Shown here: in pieces, positions 35,167 through 44,854 of the stretch
How positions within the stretch are numbered: position 1 is the stretch's first letter
Layout: each line of letters opens with the position of its first letter
Source: Flectobacillus rivi
GTDB lineage: Bacteria > Bacteroidota > Bacteroidia > Cytophagales > Spirosomataceae
DNA length: 64,000 nt
Assembly (NCBI RefSeq): GCF_030056655.1
Contig: NZ_JASHIE010000001.1
Location: forward strand, 595,610 to 659,609
Direction: 5' to 3'
The notes under the pieces: generated by a model
Told to the model about the DNA's origin: nothing
What the model saw: the letters and a program-made list of their open reading frames with translations, nothing else
Database searches by the model: none
Program-made: the position numbers and the translations under genes

Positions 35167-36279
35167 CTATTTATTTAGCATTATTTTTTCAAACATTTCA
35201 ACATATTTATTCAAAATTACATCATCCGAATACATATCTTGAACCCATTTATCTTGACTTATTCTTAACCTTTCATAATTTTCATTATGTGTTTGGATAA
35301 CATTTATCAATACTCTTGAAAGGTCTTTAACATCACCAGTTTTAAATAGATATCCGTTAACTCCATCTATTATCTCATCACTAAATCCAGGTTGGTCAGA
35401 GGCAATCACTGGAACATTATAATTAAATGCTATTTTCAACGGCCCGCTTTGAGTAACAACTGTATAAGGTAATACTAAATAGTGATTCTCAGAGAATAAA
35501 TTTGGAATCTCACTATTGTCTATAGCCCTAATATTTAAATCAAAAATCTCAGGATATTTTATTCTTTTTTGATAGAAATCCCAGTTCTCACATGCACCTG
35601 CTATTACAACCCTTATAGATTCAAACCCTTTTTCATATACGAGACATGCAGCATCAATTAATAAATCAATATTTTTCTTAGGTCTAATGCTACCAAAAGT
35701 AAAAAAAGAAACAACATTATTGTCTTTCGGTAACGTTGCCTTACCAAAAGATTTTAATGCTAGCGGAATCATAAATACCTTATTACTGGGATATTTATTT
35801 TGAAAAAGCTTAGATTGTGATAGTGAAAATAGGTTATTAATTCTAAACCAATTGTAGGTTATAGAATAAACTACTCTGTAAATCAGCTGAAGATTAAATC
35901 CTGAATGAACTTCTCCTTGGTGTGCAGTTAAGATAGTTTTTTTTCTGTTGAAAAATAGTATAGCTAAAATAGAAAAATAAGGGGTTGGTACATAATTAAG
36001 ATAGTATAAATCTCCCTTTTGTTTAATTAAATTAAAAAAAACAGCGAAATACGTGAATAAATATCTTGGATCTCTATATCTATATTTGCAAAAAATATAG
36101 TTTACAGAAAGTCCATCTATACCATTAAATTTTTCAAAGTCAGCTCTATTATAACGCGCATCTTTCGAAGGAATCATTACTGTCCAATAAATATCATATT
36201 TTTCTAGTAATTTAGGGATAATATCTATATCGCAATCAATGAAGTAATCCGGAGTAACCCATATTATTTTCTTTTTCAT
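35167..36279 (-). CDS. GT4-family glycosyltransferase
   Basis: The 370-residue protein has a GT-B donor domain: SFFTFGSIRPKKNIDLLIDAACL, VVIAGACENWDFY, LVLPYTVVTQSGPLKIAFNYNVPVIASDQPGFSDEI. The catalytic E of the usual E-x7-E is replaced by the TQSGP arrangement seen in some GT4 members. The N-terminal half has LTAHQGEVHSGF. Its ATG overlaps the stop of the gene at 36,276 (ATGA), so the two are translationally coupled. Confidence 0.88.
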   Translation of the reverse strand: MKKKIIWVTPDYFIDCDIDIIPKLLEKYDIYWTVMIPSKDARYNRADFEKFNGIDGLSVNYIFCKYRYRDPRYLFTYFAVFFNLIKQKGDLYYLNYVPTPYFSILAILFFNRKKTILTAHQGEVHSGFNLQLIYRVVYSITYNWFRINNLFSLSQSKLFQNKYPSNKVFMIPLALKSFGKATLPKDNNVVSFFTFGSIRPKKNIDLLIDAACLVYEKGFESIRVVIAGACENWDFYQKRIKYPEIFDLNIRAIDNSEIPNLFSENHYLVLPYTVVTQSGPLKIAFNYNVPVIASDQPGFSDEIIDGVNGYLFKTGDVKDLSRVLINVIQTHNENYERLRISQDKWVQDMYSDDVILNKYVEMFEKIMLNK

Positions 36280-37412
36280 GACGTTAATATTGTATTAAAG
36301 CTCTTTTCAAAGAGCGAGTTAAATTTTTCCATATAAATCCTTGTTGCTATCAAATTATCTTCGAAAAAACTGTAATTCGAAATATTCCTCAGAATTAGAT
36401 CACAATATTCCTTGGCACTTTCCGCTATAAGTACAGGAATCTCATTTTTATAAGGAACACCAATTACATTGTGAGGATGCGTTACTAATAGCTTACCATG
36501 AGCTAATGCTTCAAATGTCTTGATTTTCAAACCAGTTCCGTGAAAAACGGGATTTATTGTGATATTTCCGAGAGCATAAAAGCTTTCAATTTCTTCAATG
36601 CGACCAATTAATGACACAACATTTGAATACTTTCCAAGTGCATTGCAAATACTTCCCCCAATGATTAAATTGATACTACTGTCAAAAGATTTGATCATTC
36701 CTAATACATTTTCTATAAACCAAGTTATAGCCTCTATATTATGATTATTGGAACTTCCAAAAAATAATACATTTTTACTTCTCACAATAGTACTCTGCCT
36801 AATATCAAATTTCCCAAAAACACTTAAAACAGGTTTTGTTGTTAATGTCTGTAGAAAAGAAGCCTCCTCATCCTGCAATACGGCGATATAATCTGATCTA
36901 TTTAATGCTTTTTGTTCCTCCAATTTTGTAGTAGAAAACCAGTCCACTCCTGTTCTTTTGAATCGATTGGTAAATACATCATGAACATATAATACTTTTT
37001 TTACTTGTTCTAGGACATTGAAGAGTTTACTAAGCCAAATATAATTTACCCAAACAATATCAAAATTGTATAATTTTTGATATTTAGAAATTGCTTTTCC
37101 CAAACCAATAGGAAACCAATCATCAACTCTATATTCATGAGTGAGTAAAATATATCTTCTTAAAAATTTATAGAAACGTTTGCATAGTTTGTAATATGGT
37201 GGCTTGTAAATTAGGAGATTATCCTGCCAATAATTTTGCATTAATTTTACCTCTTCAGGAGAAACACTATCACTAACACACATGAAAAACACATCATGTC
37301 CTAACGACTTTAGGTATGACGTATAATCCAACAAAATACTTCTACTACCATTATGGGCTGGATGAGAAGAAGCAGGATATACTACTAATATTTTTTTTAC
37401 TGATGATTTCAT
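36276..37412 (-). CDS. GT4-like glycosyltransferase
   Basis: The protein is 378 residues from the ATG at 37,410-37,412 (MKSSVKKILVVYPASSHPAHNGSRS). A longer frame from 37,511 would overlap the polymerase gene and adds a sequence unlike the family. The donor half contains NVLFFGSSNNHNIEAITWFIENVL, INLIIGGSICNAL, and FHGTGLKIKTFEALAHGKLLVTHP. This pattern is typical of Bacteroidota GT4 proteins that start with H-x-G-x-R. The acceptor and donor are unknown. It overlaps the following GT by four bases. Confidence 0.88.
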   Translation of the reverse strand: MKSSVKKILVVYPASSHPAHNGSRSILLDYTSYLKSLGHDVFFMCVSDSVSPEEVKLMQNYWQDNLLIYKPPYYKLCKRFYKFLRRYILLTHEYRVDDWFPIGLGKAISKYQKLYNFDIVWVNYIWLSKLFNVLEQVKKVLYVHDVFTNRFKRTGVDWFSTTKLEEQKALNRSDYIAVLQDEEASFLQTLTTKPVLSVFGKFDIRQSTIVRSKNVLFFGSSNNHNIEAITWFIENVLGMIKSFDSSINLIIGGSICNALGKYSNVVSLIGRIEEIESFYALGNITINPVFHGTGLKIKTFEALAHGKLLVTHPHNVIGVPYKNEIPVLIAESAKEYCDLILRNISNYSFFEDNLIATRIYMEKFNSLFEKSFNTILTS

Positions 37413-37452
37413 AACATTGAATCTATTAATTGGTTTCTGAACCTTCGATATT

Positions 37453-38667
37453 TCACTTTGATATTTGCTTCTCAACGTAAACACATTCATACAGATAGAA
37501 TACAAAAACAATTGCTATTAAAAAGTCTGAATTATATGTCGCATATGAATTTAACCCAATAAGGAATATAAATACCATAAAAAGCTTTAGGTATAAAAAC
37601 TCAGATGGTAATTTTACTTTAAATGTTTTATAAAAAATAACGAGGTAAGCAATTATAGCTAATGGACCTAAATAGATATATAACCCTAGAAGCCCCAAAT
37701 CATCAATAAAAAACCAATCTGTTTTTTTTAAATTTTCAGTAAATCTACCAAATTTAGATTTTGTACCGTAAGGAAATCCATTTCCTAATATTTTAGTGTA
37801 TGGTGATGGTTGAAAATCCCCAATGAAATAGGTTGCAGCTTTGATTCTAATATAATCCTCCGCAGATTCTAAGTCTTTTGATGTTGTTTCACTTAGTTTC
37901 TGAAAAATTTTTGAATCAGATATGGTTTGACCTCCTAAATACAATACAATAACCAGTATAATTTTAATATAAATGCTGGAGTTTCTCAAAATATAGATTC
38001 CAGAAAGAAGCAATGTAAAGATAATGTATGTCCTAGTGAGACTAAGTATAATACAAATTAAAGAAAGTCCCATCCAGATGAACCATGAGGAACCTTCCTT
38101 ATTACTAATCTTATTCAATGACATAAAATAAAACAAATAAATAAAGCCGAACCCTCTAAGTTGAATTCGTTGAAACCCTCTGGAAAGATCATGCTCAGAA
38201 AATGAATTTCTAAATATTTCAACTGGATAGATTGTAAAACTTATCAAAAATGCAAAAACAGAAACTATCCCTAACACTTTTATTAGAAACTCTATTTGAT
38301 TAACTTCTATTCGGCTCCTTAGTAAATAGAAATAAAGATTGTATCCCAAAACAGGGAACAGAGATGCGTATAATGAATCGGAGAAGGATTGCTCCCAAAA
38401 AAAAAAAGAAGAAATTGAAGAAATAACTATACTTATTATTAAAATTTTAACTCCCTTGCTCAATAAAAGTTGATATTTTTGTTTCAAAAAAAAGTATACT
38501 GTCGACTCAATTACAACAAGATTCAAAATAGTATATAGATATTTACTAATATCTGACATCTCAATTAATGATGGAGAAATAAAGTTAACAGAGCAGAATG
38601 TATATAGAAAAATGAATACATACTTCATTTTCCCAGTCATAGCATTTCTCGTATTTGTAAGTTGCAT
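37453..38667 (-). CDS. Wzy-like polysaccharide polymerase (O-antigen ligase family)
   Basis: The polytopic protein of up to 404 residues has about ten hydrophobic segments, for example YIYTILNLVVIESTVYFFL-like, FLISFTIYPVEIF and IILVIVLYLGG. A larger polar loop with SAEDYIRIKAATYFIGDFQPSPYTKILGNGFPYG lies between late helices, as in Wzy/WaaL proteins. Sequence conservation in the family is low, so the call rests on topology and position between flippase and GT genes. Start codons at 38,640 (MTGKMKY) or 38,628 (MKYVFIF) are as plausible as 38,667. Confidence 0.8.
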   Translation of the reverse strand: MQLTNTRNAMTGKMKYVFIFLYTFCSVNFISPSLIEMSDISKYLYTILNLVVIESTVYFFLKQKYQLLLSKGVKILIISIVISSISSFFFWEQSFSDSLYASLFPVLGYNLYFYLLRSRIEVNQIEFLIKVLGIVSVFAFLISFTIYPVEIFRNSFSEHDLSRGFQRIQLRGFGFIYLFYFMSLNKISNKEGSSWFIWMGLSLICIILSLTRTYIIFTLLLSGIYILRNSSIYIKIILVIVLYLGGQTISDSKIFQKLSETTSKDLESAEDYIRIKAATYFIGDFQPSPYTKILGNGFPYGTKSKFGRFTENLKKTDWFFIDDLGLLGLYIYLGPLAIIAYLVIFYKTFKVKLPSEFLYLKLFMVFIFLIGLNSYATYNSDFLIAIVFVFYLYECVYVEKQISK

Positions 38668-38683
38668 ATTCTCAATAATTAAT

Positions 38684-40108
38684 TTAGTTTGTAAATTTCA
38701 AGACTTTATCCTTGTATTTAATACTAACAAGCAAGGCTATCACAGCCCCAATCGAAAGTAACCCCACTCGTATCCATATAGTTAAAAAATAAGAATAAAA
38801 TGAAAAAGCAAATACTGTGATATAAATCAACAAAGCTAGAACATAGTATTTGTTTTTAAACCTAATACTTATAGCTCTTTCGAGGAAATAAAAATGATAG
38901 ATTATGTTAAGAATTCCAGAAACAATAAATCCAATAGACAATCCCTTTGCTCCATACATTGCCCCAAATAAAAGGAAAGGAACAGATACAAATGCGTACA
39001 GTAATGATAACTTTGATAGTAAAACTTGCTTATTTGCTGCACTTAATATAGTACCTATTAAACAAAAAAGTCCGAATAATACCGTAAACCAGCACTGTAA
39101 AGATATAACATCTGCTGCTCTTCTATAGCTTACGCCATATAATAACTGTACCATTTCTTCTCTAAAAGTGCTAATTACTAACGCACCAGAAATACCCAAA
39201 ATAAAAACTAGAAAAAAAGATATTTTTATGAGTTGGTTAAATTTAGTTGTATCCTTTACAAATAATCTAGACAAGTTAGGGTAAAGACTATTCAGTAAAG
39301 TCATTAATAATAATTGTATTGGAGATAGTATTCTGAAGCTTATGTTAAAAAAAGCAATTTCATCAGATGTGGATAGTTTTTCTAAATACATCACTGGGAA
39401 TTGGGACGAAAACAGCGTAAATACCGCAAGAATGTAAAATGGAAAACCCTCTTTCAATGAGGTTAATACACTTTTAGAAGAAAAACTTATAGAACCTACT
39501 AAAACATTACTTCTTGATAATAGTGTAGCATAGCTAAGCGTTTTCAATATTTGAATAATAACTGTAAAATGAAAAACATTATCCAAAGTCAAATATACTT
39601 CATCACTCCAAATTATTACAAACGTCCAAACAAAAGATAAAGTCACATTTATATAGGCTGAAAACTTCATTTTTTGAAGGCCAAATGATATTGACTCCAT
39701 TGTATCCCAATGCAGCATCATAAAGATGTAAACATATAATAATGTAATATTCGTATCATTTAATTTTATCTCACTGAAATACCTTATATAAAAAAAAATG
39801 CAAATAGATACTAATAAAAACATTAAGGTTCTGCTGAGAGTACCATTAATCAAAAGTTGTATGGGAGCCATCCCTTGTGCAATATTTCGTATGATTACAT
39901 TCCTTAATCCAAGAGACGATAATACTACACTTATTGCCCCAATAGATATAATTAGGCTGTACAATCCAAAAAGATTGGGTTGCAAAAACTTCGCAATTTT
40001 AATACTACTAAGTATTGTCAAGAATTGTATAAGAATATTAGAAATAGCTAATACTGAAAAATTTTTTACAAGTGACTTTGCTAAAAGTCTTTTAATAAAT
40101 TGGATCAT
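38684..40108 (-). CDS. Wzx-type oligosaccharide flippase
   Basis: The 474-residue protein has about twelve to fourteen hydrophobic helices. The N-terminal FSVLAISNILIQFLTILSSIKIAKFLQPNLFGLYSLI is the usual start of Polysacc_synt proteins. It moves undecaprenyl-linked repeat units across the inner membrane. It ends 16 bp before the polymerase start, matching a Wzx/Wzy pair. A perfect 18-bp palindrome lies 34 bp upstream of its start. Confidence 0.92.
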   Translation of the reverse strand: MIQFIKRLLAKSLVKNFSVLAISNILIQFLTILSSIKIAKFLQPNLFGLYSLIISIGAISVVLSSLGLRNVIIRNIAQGMAPIQLLINGTLSRTLMFLLVSICIFFYIRYFSEIKLNDTNITLLYVYIFMMLHWDTMESISFGLQKMKFSAYINVTLSFVWTFVIIWSDEVYLTLDNVFHFTVIIQILKTLSYATLLSRSNVLVGSISFSSKSVLTSLKEGFPFYILAVFTLFSSQFPVMYLEKLSTSDEIAFFNISFRILSPIQLLLMTLLNSLYPNLSRLFVKDTTKFNQLIKISFFLVFILGISGALVISTFREEMVQLLYGVSYRRAADVISLQCWFTVLFGLFCLIGTILSAANKQVLLSKLSLLYAFVSVPFLLFGAMYGAKGLSIGFIVSGILNIIYHFYFLERAISIRFKNKYYVLALLIYITVFAFSFYSYFLTIWIRVGLLSIGAVIALLVSIKYKDKVLKFTN

Positions 40109-40142
40109 ACTTTGAAATAGTTTCGAATATGCTAGTACGAAG

Positions 40143-40160
40143 TACCCTATTAATAGGGTA
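40143..40160. repeat. Perfect 18-bp palindrome upstream of the flippase gene
   Basis: TACCCTATTAATAGGGTA is its own reverse complement. It lies in the 101-bp gap between the acetyltransferase and flippase genes. It could be an operator or a processing hairpin. No T tract follows, so it is not a standard terminator. Confidence 0.7.
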
Positions 40161-40209
40161 TTTCAAGTTATAGGGATAATATTTTAATATCTAAAGCCTT
40201 TCATTATGC

Positions 40210-40845
40210 CTACTGCCATTCGATATTCCGAGTAATAACCTTAGCTGGGACACCAGCCACGATTGATTTTTCAGGCACATTACTGGTTACAACAGCGCCC
40301 GCTGCAATAATTGCACCATCTCCAATATGTACTCCTTTGAGTATAGTCACATTCATTCCAATCCAAACATGATTACCTATAATTATAGGCTTTGTTTTCT
40401 CATGTGAAATATTTAAGATGTCATGGTTATCTGAATCACGAATACAAACATTCTCAGAAATCACTACATTATTTCCAATTTCTATTCTCTCAAAACAGCT
40501 TAAATTTAAATTATTATTTATGTAGCCTCCACCAAGTTTTAACAAAGCGTTATCATTGATATAAACTCTACTCCCCGAATAAATTCTAAATCCATTTTCT
40601 ACAATTACCTTTGCATTATTCCCCAGATAAAAAAAGGACGAAAATGGTTCATTATGAAACCATTTGGCATTAAACATAAAGATTCCAGAAACAACGTCAA
40701 TTTTAGCGGTTTTACGAAAATTAATATATGAATTCTTGCCAATCAAAAGCTTACCTTTTGATATACGCGATATATTTAAACTTGATAAAATATTTACATC
40801 CCTTATTAGCAATAAAAATTTACATATTTTCTTGAAAATTTTCAT
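40210..40845 (-). CDS. Left-handed beta-helix acetyltransferase
   Basis: The 211-residue protein has a C-terminal hexapeptide-repeat helix: IGNNVVISENVCIRDS, IGNHVWIGMNVTILKGVHIG, IIAAGAVVTSNVPEKSIVAGVPAKVI. The DNHD pair marks the usual catalytic histidine of the maltose/galactoside O-acetyltransferase group. It probably O-acetylates a sugar of the repeat unit from acetyl-CoA. The extra N-terminal strands (about 1-90) are longer than in the shortest family members. Confidence 0.9.
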   Translation of the reverse strand: MKIFKKICKFLLLIRDVNILSSLNISRISKGKLLIGKNSYINFRKTAKIDVVSGIFMFNAKWFHNEPFSSFFYLGNNAKVIVENGFRIYSGSRVYINDNALLKLGGGYINNNLNLSCFERIEIGNNVVISENVCIRDSDNHDILNISHEKTKPIIIGNHVWIGMNVTILKGVHIGDGAIIAAGAVVTSNVPEKSIVAGVPAKVITRNIEWQ

Positions 40846-40861
40846 ATTGTTTTGTAATTTC

Positions 40862-42052
40862 TTAGTTGTTCTTAAATAAGTTATTTATATCAATCAAATA
40901 TTTGTTTTTTTGCTTCTGAGTATTCAAATAGAAACGGATGAAATTATATAACTTATAAAAAAATTTCTTTTTCTTGCGATTAATAGAAATGCCTACATGT
41001 CGATGCGTCTGAGTGAAAACTATGTTATTAGTATCTATATTTGTCATATATCCCGCTTGATATAATCTTTTCGACAAATCCACATCCTCAGCCTCTCCCC
41101 AATGAAGTGACTCATTATAACCATCTATAGATTTTAAAATTGATGTTTTAGCTATAATAAATCCACCATCAACATAAACTGTAGGATTCCACTCTAAATA
41201 TGATAATGCGCCAGCTTTAATGCCTAAAAAATCAGTAAAATCCCTTTCGTAATGCATCCAATCTTGGACTCTTAATGATTGAGTTTCTTCATCAAAAACT
41301 TTGTTTGCTAAAATTTCGAAGGTATTCCCGTACTTCTTAACTTTTTCATACCAATCTTCTGAGAAAGAAATCCTATCATGGAGTAATACTAAATTATTGT
41401 AACTAGCGTTATATATTATACGATTCTTTTTGGCTGTAATGGGTATTCTTAAATCCCAGTATAAATCCGAATCATCTAACCACACAATATCTTTTCCTAA
41501 ATCAAACTTTGGTTGTGGTCCACAAATTAAAATTTCATAATTTGGAATCTTGAATTCTCGAATTTGCCTAACAATATTAAAAATTCTATCATCTTTCTTT
41601 CCATCACTCACAATACCGAAACTCCAAGAATAAATACTCCCTCCCACATTTGCACCATCAGATACCTTTTCAAAAATAAACTTTGTTATTGTATCTTTCT
41701 GATCTTTCGAAATAAGTTTAAATCTCTTACCTAAAGACAATGATAATTCATACAAAAAAAATGATAATGGTCTTACATAATGACCTCCAGAATATAACTG
41801 CCCGACAGTATAATAGTCTATTACAAGATTACCTCCAACTTTCAAAAGTGAATCTAACTTTTTAAGTGTATCTCTTAAAAAATCAGTTCTTTCAAGAAAA
41901 GCAAATGTGAAAATCTCTTCAAATTTACTTCCTTCGTAGTCGCCCACGATACTCTTAGATGGAACAAATAACTCTGTATTCAATTTCACAAAATCTGACG
42001 AAAACTGTAAGCTGCATTCCTCAGGAATTAAAAACGCTTTTACTTTATTCAT
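40862..42052 (-). CDS. GT2-like glycosyltransferase with an N-terminal methyltransferase-like segment
   Basis: The protein is 396 residues. The first 135 residues resemble the C-terminal half of a class I SAM methyltransferase (FLERTDFLRDTLKKLDSLLKVGGNLVIDYY), but the glycine-rich SAM loop is missing. From about residue 145 a GT-A domain follows: WSFGIVSDGKKDDRIFNIVRQIREFKIP, a LLHDRISFSEDWYEKV acceptor-side strand, VDGGFIIAKTSIL, and HWGEAEDVDLSKRLYQAGY, which is the Glyco_transf_7-like ED-x-D region. The fusion is unusual. Its start overlaps the next nucleotidyltransferase gene by eight bases, which points to translational coupling. Confidence 0.75.
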   Translation of the reverse strand: MNKVKAFLIPEECSLQFSSDFVKLNTELFVPSKSIVGDYEGSKFEEIFTFAFLERTDFLRDTLKKLDSLLKVGGNLVIDYYTVGQLYSGGHYVRPLSFFLYELSLSLGKRFKLISKDQKDTITKFIFEKVSDGANVGGSIYSWSFGIVSDGKKDDRIFNIVRQIREFKIPNYEILICGPQPKFDLGKDIVWLDDSDLYWDLRIPITAKKNRIIYNASYNNLVLLHDRISFSEDWYEKVKKYGNTFEILANKVFDEETQSLRVQDWMHYERDFTDFLGIKAGALSYLEWNPTVYVDGGFIIAKTSILKSIDGYNESLHWGEAEDVDLSKRLYQAGYMTNIDTNNIVFTQTHRHVGISINRKKKKFFYKLYNFIRFYLNTQKQKNKYLIDINNLFKNN

Positions 42053-42761
42053 AATTATCCATGAAATAATTTAAATCATTTGGAGTACCCAATCCCCATA
42101 CTGCACTATTTGGAAGAACAGTACCATAAACATCTTTATGATCATTGAGCATTATATTATATATTTCAGCTATGTACTTTTCACCATTTACTAAATTTCT
42201 CCCATCTTGAAATGTTTTGATGTAATATTTATAGTAATCGGCAAAAGATTTGAAATAATACAATCCTAAAGTAGCTACTGTTGATATTGGTTTTTTTTCT
42301 GCTATTTCTATAACTTTATTCTTGTCGTCAAGCTTTATAAAGCTCCACTTATCACCTTCAGCATAAAAGCCAGGAATATAACCATCACCTTTAATTTGAT
42401 TCCTAAGAATATTATGTTGCTTGACAAACGTATCGATATTATATATCATTAACTCATCATAATCTCCAATAAACTCCTTTGCTTTTAATACAGTTGTTGC
42501 TTGTCCATCAGTTGTATGGTCTATTAATACTATATTGAAGTTATTTATACCAATCAATTTGCACTCTTCAGTAATAAAGCTTACTGGCTCATCCTCATTT
42601 CTAGCAATAAAAATAAAATCATCAGTAAAAAAATCATCCAATGATAACATCGACCAATGAAAAAGAGTTTTTCCTAATGCATGTATCATATATTTGGGAC
42701 AATTGTATCCAGCGTCACGAAAACGTTGCCCTCGCCCAGCCATAGTTATAACAATTTTCAT
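42045..42761 (-). CDS. Sugar or polyol nucleotidyltransferase (NTP_transferase)
   Basis: The 238-residue protein has the signature MAGRGQRFRDAGYNCPKYM, a variant of G-x-G-T/S-R with the PK(Y/F) lysine. NIDTF is the metal-binding aspartate strand, and CPKYMIHALGKTLFHWSM is the substrate loop. It transfers a nucleotide monophosphate to a phosphorylated substrate, but the base and the substrate are unknown. The short C-terminus (GLGTPNDLNYFMDNY) is typical of such enzymes. It is separated from the next gene by one base. Confidence 0.82.
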   Translation of the reverse strand: MKIVITMAGRGQRFRDAGYNCPKYMIHALGKTLFHWSMLSLDDFFTDDFIFIARNEDEPVSFITEECKLIGINNFNIVLIDHTTDGQATTVLKAKEFIGDYDELMIYNIDTFVKQHNILRNQIKGDGYIPGFYAEGDKWSFIKLDDKNKVIEIAEKKPISTVATLGLYYFKSFADYYKYYIKTFQDGRNLVNGEKYIAEIYNIMLNDHKDVYGTVLPNSAVWGLGTPNDLNYFMDNYE

Positions 42762-42762
42762 C

Positions 42763-44427
42763 TTACAAAGAATAATAAAGTTCTAAGCCTCTCATCAAAA
42801 ATGCTTTTTGACGTTTCAAATCATCAGAATGTAGGGGAACCATACTTAAAAAAAGTAAGCTTTCTATAGCTAATATTTGCCTATTAACTACACCATTTTC
42901 GGCCATTAAGTTTAAAAATAACGAGGATAACTCCTCTTGTTGAGATGATTTATATATAGTTAGTTCAAACGACATTGCATTGTCATGTTCAAGTAAAGAA
43001 TAGCTATCGTTTAAGATTAAATCATAGAAACCATGTACACTATGCGATATTTTTGCTAAATCATAGCGAGGATCTCCAAATACTGAGGAATCAATAAAAC
43101 TACCCCTAGGGTCAATTAACTTTACTACTCCTGTTTTGATATCGTATAGAATGTTACTCAAACAAAAATCTCCATGTATCACCCCAGCAGTAGTTGTAAA
43201 GTAGGTAATATTAGAATCAATAAACGATTCTAAATTTTCAAGTAAAGTGGTTAAGGATGGATATTCCTTTTTATTCAAAACTATATTACTTTCAAAAAAA
43301 CGTAGAAAGTTAGAATCTTTTTTTAATTCTAATAGTCGCTGTTTCGTTTTGTCAAAATAAAAGGCTTTTATAAAAACATCATCAACACGTCTTTCTATTT
43401 TACTAAATTCTCTTTGAATGGATAAAAGCTTTTTAAAAATTTCACGCCATTGAGATATTGATATGTTACTAAATAGATATAACTGATTTAGTGTCGGATA
43501 ACTATAATACTCCATCTCTACAAAAAAAGGCTCGACATCAACTGAGTAGGAATATATAGTTGGTATGAGAGACTTCAATCTTGCTGGCAAATTCACATAC
43601 CAATTTATTTCATCGATAAATTTCTTTGTATAGTTACTAAGTTTCTTTATTTTGCCCCAAAATAGGTCGATTTCGAAAGAGTTAAAATGCCTTGCGTTAA
43701 GAAATCTTGCCTTTGATTTATAAAAGGTATCTAAATGCCCCAAATCAATCCAATCATTATCATTAATTGGTACCAATTCCAATTTGGAGCGATAATTTAA
43801 GTATTTTTCTAAAGCTAAGTAAAATGAGTCTGTTTGCGTAAAAACTACAAATTCGTTCTCTAACTCTTTTCTTAAGATTGTCTGGAAAAGAAATGCATCA
43901 TAAATATGTAAAACACCAGTTATAACATTTCCAACTTGAGGGCGATTTATAATGTTTTTATCATAAATATGAACTTTTGCATCAGCAGATATTGTTGTCC
44001 ATCTAAATTGATCCTCAATACTTGAAGTAAAAATAAAATCGGTTTGTTCTTCAAAACCTGATATTAAGTTTAACCTGTTAAAGACAATTGTATCTCCAAA
44101 ATTAATGATAAGATTGTCACCATCTTTAAGTTTACATGATTCTAATATTTTAAGGATAGAAAAACCTAATTGATTACTTAACAATTGGTTATCTGATTCA
44201 ATATATACTAATTCAGCTTCAATATTTTTATTTTTGATATAATCATCAACTCTATTAAACTCGTCATGTAAACCAATCAAACATCTATCATAAGAAAAGG
44301 AGCTAAGAATATAATCCAAAGAGGTTGATGTTCCAAGTGGTAATAACACAGGGGGTATTAGACCGTAATCTAATTGCATTTCAGCAGCAATAAAACGAGC
44401 AGATGGAATAATTAAAATATTTGCCAT
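42763..44427 (-). CDS. Degenerate nucleotidyltransferase fused to an APH-like kinase
   Basis: The 554-residue protein has an N-terminal half (1-240) with an NTP_transferase-like fold order, starting ANILIIPSARFIAAEMQLDYGLIPPVLLPLG. It lacks the G-x-G-T-R loop and so is probably inactive as a nucleotidyltransferase. From about residue 300 an aminoglycoside/choline kinase fold follows. The catalytic loop is GVIHGDFCLSNILYD (HGDxxxxN) and the metal site is KLIDPRGSF (D in place of DFD). This suggests a small-molecule kinase acting with the neighbouring HAD phosphatase and nucleotidyltransferase. The start lies two bases after the HAD gene stop. Confidence 0.78.
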   Translation of the reverse strand: MANILIIPSARFIAAEMQLDYGLIPPVLLPLGTSTSLDYILSSFSYDRCLIGLHDEFNRVDDYIKNKNIEAELVYIESDNQLLSNQLGFSILKILESCKLKDGDNLIINFGDTIVFNRLNLISGFEEQTDFIFTSSIEDQFRWTTISADAKVHIYDKNIINRPQVGNVITGVLHIYDAFLFQTILRKELENEFVVFTQTDSFYLALEKYLNYRSKLELVPINDNDWIDLGHLDTFYKSKARFLNARHFNSFEIDLFWGKIKKLSNYTKKFIDEINWYVNLPARLKSLIPTIYSYSVDVEPFFVEMEYYSYPTLNQLYLFSNISISQWREIFKKLLSIQREFSKIERRVDDVFIKAFYFDKTKQRLLELKKDSNFLRFFESNIVLNKKEYPSLTTLLENLESFIDSNITYFTTTAGVIHGDFCLSNILYDIKTGVVKLIDPRGSFIDSSVFGDPRYDLAKISHSVHGFYDLILNDSYSLLEHDNAMSFELTIYKSSQQEELSSLFLNLMAENGVVNRQILAIESLLFLSMVPLHSDDLKRQKAFLMRGLELYYSL

Positions 44428-44429
44428 AA

Positions 44430-44819
44430 CTATATTTTAGCTTTCAAAAGTTCATTAATTTCTTCATGACTATACTTTAAAAACTCATCTGGTCTAATAG
44501 ATTTATCGTCAACATAAAAACCATTATGCCCACACCAAGGTTTACCAAAAAATATTTCGTCAAATGGAATATCGTGTTTTTCCAACCATTTAAATAATGT
44601 TTTACCAGTATTAGCATTAATTCTGCCTAAATTACCTTCGTAGGTACGCATATTTCTCGCTGTGCTCAATATAATATAATACCCATTATCTTTATACTCC
44701 TTTAATTTTTGAATCATATCTGGAAAAGGCTCAACATCTAAATATGTTTCCCCTGCTTTAGGACTTCCACAAATTGTACCATCAATATCAAAAACTATTA
44801 CATTATTCTGTTGTACCAT
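44430..44819 (-). CDS. HAD-family phosphatase, capsule type
   Basis: The 129-residue protein has motif I VFDIDGTICG (DxDGT), motif II in ILSTARNM, and a later D-D pair in NGFYVDDKSIRP. The short cap region and total length match the small HAD phosphatases found in capsule loci of Campylobacter and others. It probably removes a phosphate from a sugar or acyl intermediate made by the neighbouring kinase or aldolase. The substrate is not known. Confidence 0.85.
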   Translation of the reverse strand: MVQQNNVIVFDIDGTICGSPKAGETYLDVEPFPDMIQKLKEYKDNGYYIILSTARNMRTYEGNLGRINANTGKTLFKWLEKHDIPFDEIFFGKPWCGHNGFYVDDKSIRPDEFLKYSHEEINELLKAKI

Positions 44820-44854
44820 ATTTTATTTCGTTAAATAGTATAAACTATCAATTT

